From the NCBI GenBank assembly GCA_043769645.1, contig JAYVJC010000004.1:1-5896 (forward strand): a stretch of 5,896 nucleotides of DNA. Direction: 5' to 3'. The notes beneath the pieces are model-generated. The model saw only the letters and a program-made list of their open reading frames with translations. It made no database searches and was not told the origin of the DNA. The stretch is from JAYUDN01 sp043769645 (GTDB lineage Bacteria; Patescibacteriota; Gracilibacteria; BD1-5; UBA2023). A program made the position numbers and the translations under genes. Position 1 is the stretch's first letter; each line of letters starts with the position of its first letter. This document shows, piece after piece, positions 3,427 through 5,896 of the stretch.

Positions 3427-5076
3427 TTGTCCCTCCTCACGCCTCTTGCATCGCTTCTTCGCCCAGAAACACTAGATGACCTCGTAGGGCAATCTCATCT
3501 GATCGGTCCTGGGAAGCCTCTTCGGAAATTCATCGAGTGAGGTCGTCTTCCTTCCCTGATCCTCTGGGGGCCTCCCGGATGTGGGAAGACGTCGATCGCT
3601 CGCGTGATTGCCAATACTCTCCATGCCGAATTTTTCCACCTTTCGGCCGTGCTGGCGAAGAAGGAAGACGTCGTGAAGATCATAGCGAAGGCACAGAAAA
3701 ACTATCGGGAAGAAAAACAAACTATTCTCTTTCTCGATGAGATCCATCGATGGACGAAGAGCCAACAGGATGTACTCCTCCCATTCGTCGAGAAGGGAAT
3801 CGTCACCCTCATCGGAGCGACGACGGAGAATCCGAGTTTTACGGTCATCAATGCCCTCCTCTCACGCTGTCGAACGTACATCCTTGAGCCTATTACTGAA
3901 GAAGAGATCATAGAGTTTCTTGAGAGGAATATGGCAAAAATACAAGAGAGGTATCCAGGTATTTGCCTCCTTGAGAAAGGAGGTGCCGAGGAACGAGGCG
4001 GAGGATTGGCAACTCTTGGAATACAACATATTTCATTTCGTTCTGATCTCGAAGAAAAAGCAAAAGTATTACGGAAAGAAATGACCTGACCAGAAAAGAA
4101 TATATGGTATAAAATACTTCAATGAGATAGGCTTGGCTGATTTCGTTTTCTTAGACAAAAGCCCCTTCTTGATTATATAGTAGATTTTTATTGTCAAGAA
4201 TTACGGCTCGCTATAGAAATAGATGGAGACTCTCATACAGATCAAAAAGACTATGACGAACAAAGAACGAAAGATTTGGAACAAAATGATGTGACAGTTT
4301 TACGATTTACCAATGTTGATGCAACTCAAAATATAGAATGAGTTCAAGATATCATCATGAAAAAAACATTAGAGCTTCAGAAACTCCAATCCTCAGTCAC
4401 TTCGTGACAGCTCCTTTCTCAAGGAGCTTTACAACTCATCGCCTCTCTCTGAGGCGGGGATCTTCGTAATACGCTCAATCTTCTCGAAACGGCTTGTGTG
4501 CTTCAGGGCGAGGGAGCACTCACTCGTGAAACCATCCTCGATGCCGGAGGGAAATCGCTCATGTATGATCGAGATGGGGAAGAACACTACAATCTCATCT
4601 CCGCTATGCACAAATCTCTCAGAGATAGCGATGGAGATGCTGCGATCTACTGGATCGGGCGAATGCTTGCCGGAGGCGAGGATCCGAGGTATGTCGCGAG
4701 ACGAATGCTTAACTTCGCCAGTGAAGATGTCGGAGTTGGCGATCCACTGGCAATGATCATTGCCAATAGTGTCTACGATATCTGTGAAAAGATGGGGATG
4801 CCAGAGTGTGAACTTCCCCTCTGTAAGCTTGCGTACCACCTCGCTGCAGCTCCGAAGGATAACTCGGTGTATGTTGCCATGCAAGCGATGTGTAAGGATG
4901 TGAAGGAGTATGGGAATCTCCCCGTTCCGCTGCACCTTCGCAATGCTCCGACCAGCCTCATGAAAGAAGCCGGATACGGAAAAGGGTATGAGTATGCGCA
5001 TGATCTTCCCGAGAAAAAAAGCTCCCAAGAACACTTTCCAGAGGAGCTACGGGGGAGAAAATATAGGAAGTTTTAG
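3427..5076 (+). CDS. rarA: RarA/MgsA replication-associated AAA+ ATPase with inserted DUF559 nuclease domain
   Basis: RarA is a clamp-loader-like AAA+ ATPase acting at stalled replication forks. The 549-aa frame shows TPLASLLRPETLDDLVGQ at the N-terminus, Walker A GPPGCGKT (48-55), Walker B LFLDEIH (Asp104, Glu105), sensor 1 GATTENPSF (Asn135) and arginine-finger SRCR (147). It resumes with sensor 2 GGGDLRNTLN (from 342) and the usual C-terminal domain (EDVGVGDPLA, KLAYHLAAAPK, PLHLRNAPTSLMKEAGYGKGY). Between the SRCR-associated helix and sensor 2, about residues 180-334 form a foreign DUF559 domain; without it the length is about 395 aa, near the family norm. Seven UGA-Gly codons occur, five of them in the insert. 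TTG 3427 is the only usual start after TAG 3406 that keeps the conserved N-terminus. Whether the fused protein retains RarA activity is unknown. Confidence 0.9.
3966..3983 (+). repeat. Left palindrome of the rarA insertion
   Basis: CCTCCTT and AAGGAGG form a seven-pair stem on a GAGA loop. A purine-rich GCCGAGGAACGAGGCGGAGGA follows (about 3985-4005), reminiscent of REP-type repeats and of the hairpin plus GGAACGA arrangement in repeat B1 (2115-2144). Confidence 0.7.
4395..4428 (+). repeat. Right palindromes of the rarA insertion
   Basis: GTCAC-TTC-GTGAC (4396-4408) directly abuts AGCTCCTT-TCTC-AAGGAGCT (4409-4428). The second hairpin contains the 16-bp inverted copy of the left edge. AGTCACTTCG-TG-ACAGC (4395-4411) matches AGTCACTTCGACAGC in tRNA-linked repeat C (3156-3170) apart from the two-base TG. 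Confidence 0.7.
5014..5048 (-). terminator. Terminator of the minus-strand gene, inside rarA
   Basis: On the minus strand AGCTCC (5048-5043) and GGAGCT (5025-5020) pair around a 17-nt loop, followed by seven T residues (5020-5014). It begins 25 nt past the minus-strand stop codon and lies within the last 21 codons of rarA. Confidence 0.65.
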
Positions 5077-5795
5077 TGTCAAAAATTTCTATCAAGAGAT
5101 AAAAGAAGCTCTTGTATAAAATCTGGATGAAGTGGTGTAAGATCTGTAAAGTAAATTGTTTCACCTTGGTTTCAACGTCGTAGAGAGAAAAGTACTTCCT
5201 CCTTTTCTTTTTCATCATACTGCACAGGTAAGTCTGGAACAGAAAATTTATATCATTCCTCTTCTTTTTCTATGACGCTGACTTCCCTCCAGGAAATATT
5301 GTGTTTCTTTATAAAATATGCTACAAATGATGTTATAAAGTTTTCTAAATCCCGAATTCAAATAAGCGTACTTCATTCTAGAGGTTCTAATCGTAATCAA
5401 TACTTCCAACCAACTTCTGACATACTTTCTATTTGAGCTAAAGTTATTCATAAAGTTTCTGATTGAAATTCATTGTACGCAGTTCACCAGTAAGTATTAT
5501 AAAGCCTGAATGATCCTATTTTATCACCGTCAACACATTCATATTCAGCTCCAAAGAAGTTTCCTTTAGTTTTTGCTCTTCAATTTGAAAGATGAAAATT
5601 TCTCGGTAAATAACCTCCAGATTTTTCTATTTTTAATCCAGCAAAATCTTTCCCTACTGATTCATCTGTAGCTTCGAATACGTTCATTGATATTTGCCTT
5701 ACCATTTCTCATGCAGTTCAGGTCAAGTGAGATAGTGCAAATATAGTTGATCCTAGTGGATCACTTGATTTTGATCACAGATTAGAAGCACTCAT
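5073..5795 (-). CDS. Hypothetical protein of unknown function (240 aa, 12 UGA-Gly codons)
   Basis: I do not recognise this family. With UGA = Gly the minus strand is open for 241 codons from ATG (5795) to TAA (5073-5075); with the standard code twelve TGA triplets break it. The protein is soluble looking, with no signal peptide or membrane helix. Visible blocks include a Gly/Ser-rich start (MSASNLGSKSSDPLGSTIF), SGGYLPRNFHLSNGRAKTKG and FFGAEYECVDGDKIGSFRLY in the middle, FITSFVAYFIKKHNISWREV, and an acidic C-terminal part ending FIQELLLSLDRNFGH. Codon use is A+T-rich (TTA, ATA, AGA, AAA), unlike secF or the rarA core and more like the DUF559 insert, which suggests an accessory gene. Its stop overlaps the rarA stop by four bases, tail to tail. 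ATG 5795 is the first start after an in-frame TAA upstream. Confidence 0.72.
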
Positions 5796-5872
5796 ATAAA
5801 AATAGGGTCTTCCCCAGTTACGGGTTAGTTTTTCGGAGTAATTTTAAGATTTCTTTGTAGATATCTTTTCAG

Positions 5873-5878
5873 TTTATA
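5873..5878 (-). promoter_or_regulatory. Possible -10 box of the minus-strand gene
   Basis: TATAAA on the minus strand lies about 77 nt upstream of ATG 5795. The matching -35 would fall at the window edge and cannot be read. Between it and the gene, GGGGAAGACCC (about 5804-5814 in plus coordinates) can form a small hairpin. Tentative. Confidence 0.25.
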
Positions 5879-5896
5879 CGACAATTATATCTAAAT

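Larger units (their letters stand above)
3966..4428 (+). mobile_element. In-frame DUF559 (PD-(D/E)XK) cassette bracketed by inverted palindromes
   Basis: DUF559 domains are Vsr-like predicted endonucleases. Here the core reads AKVLRKEMTGPEKNIWYKIL (from residue 212), GGFRFLRQKPLLDYIVDFYC with Asp253, and AIEIDGDSH with Glu264, Asp266 and His270, then VTVLRFTN. The putative active-site residues look intact. The left edge is the palindrome CCTCCTT-GAGA-AAGGAGG (3966-3983); the right edge is AGCTCCTT-TCTC-AAGGAGCT (4409-4428). The central 16 bp of the left (3967-3982) is the exact reverse complement of 4411-4426. Between these the DNA is visibly richer in A+T than the rarA flanks and uses AAA, GAA, CAA and ATA heavily. 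The reading frame stays open throughout, with UGA codons at 4087, 4123, 4138, 4339 and 4405. Exact insertion points and any target duplication cannot be fixed without an uninserted relative. Confidence 0.75.

Noticed and set aside
3402..3480. ATG 3402 as the rarA start
   Set aside because: It is in a different frame from the conserved RarA N-terminus; reaching it would need a frameshift, while TTG 3427 needs none.
3966..4428. The insert as an intein
   Set aside because: No splicing signature is visible: no terminal His-Asn followed by Cys, Ser or Thr at the right edge, and no Hint-type blocks. The domain is DUF559 flanked by DNA palindromes.
3966..4428. The insert as a group I or II intron
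   Set aside because: The frame is continuous through both junctions and its length is accounted for by a protein domain and hairpins; no catalytic intron core was seen.
4429..5034. Minus-strand ORF of 201 codons inside rarA
   Set aside because: It is antisense to the well-conserved RarA C-terminal domain and has no recognisable content.
3427..5076. rarA as a multiply broken pseudogene
   Set aside because: All interruptions are UGA, none is TAA or TAG, and the conserved motifs are intact in one frame.
5248..5451. Minus-strand ORF of 67 codons
   Set aside because: It lies in a different frame from the 240-codon UGA-Gly reading frame that covers the whole region, so it is treated as a shadow.
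5793..5840. Plus-strand terminator near CCCC...GGGTTAGTTTTT
   Set aside because: The stem is only three or four pairs and no plus-strand gene ends there.

Overview
The window reads as chromosome from a Candidate Phyla Radiation bacterium that uses genetic code 25 (UGA = glycine), the code of Gracilibacteria (BD1-5) and Absconditabacteria (SR1). The best evidence is in secF: the invariant SecD/SecF motif 'GIDxTGG' is written with two consecutive TGA codons (259-264). Read with UGA = Gly, four recognisable or full-length genes become uninterrupted: secF (2 UGA), a NifU/IscU-like gene (1), rarA (7) and an orphan minus-strand gene (12). With the standard code each is shattered. I cannot separate the two lineages from this window.

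Layout. 1-138: probable divergent promoters, with secF's own promoter next to the gene. 139-1110: secF, then a terminator. 1269-1469: a small unknown ORF behind a palindromic promoter. 1539-1614: tRNA-Arg(UCG). 1892-1975: tRNA-Leu(GAG). 2411-2815: a NifU/IscU-like scaffold that has lost two of three cysteine ligands. 2992-3075: tRNA-Leu(CAG). 3427-5076: rarA (replication-associated AAA+ ATPase) carrying an in-frame DUF559/PD-(D/E)XK nuclease domain bracketed by inverted palindromes. 5795-5073 (minus): a 240-aa protein of unknown function, convergent with rarA and overlapping its stop codon, with its terminator inside the rarA coding region.

The non-coding stretches of 1615-1891, 1976-2410 and 3076-3426, plus 2816-2991, are not empty. 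They hold a family of folded repeats (copies at 1671-1778, 2036-2176, 2232-2340 and 3121-3223, a truncated copy at 3271-3328 and a divergent one at 2897-2974). Each full copy opens with the reverse complement of the neighbouring tRNA's T-arm, contains a hairpin usually looped with TTGAAT, carries purine-rich motifs (GCGAGGAGAG, GGCGGAGA), and closes with a second copy of that tRNA's 3' end including CCA. Two of the duplicated tRNA ends are exact over 21 bp. One of these repeats and the right edge of the rarA insertion share an AGTCACTTCG...ACAGC motif, so the tRNA-linked repeats and the nuclease cassette may belong to one mobile system. That link is inference.

The recognised promoters are AT-rich sigma-70 type, mostly with 16-nt spacers, and sit so close to the start codons that messages have very short leaders without clear Shine-Dalgarno sites.
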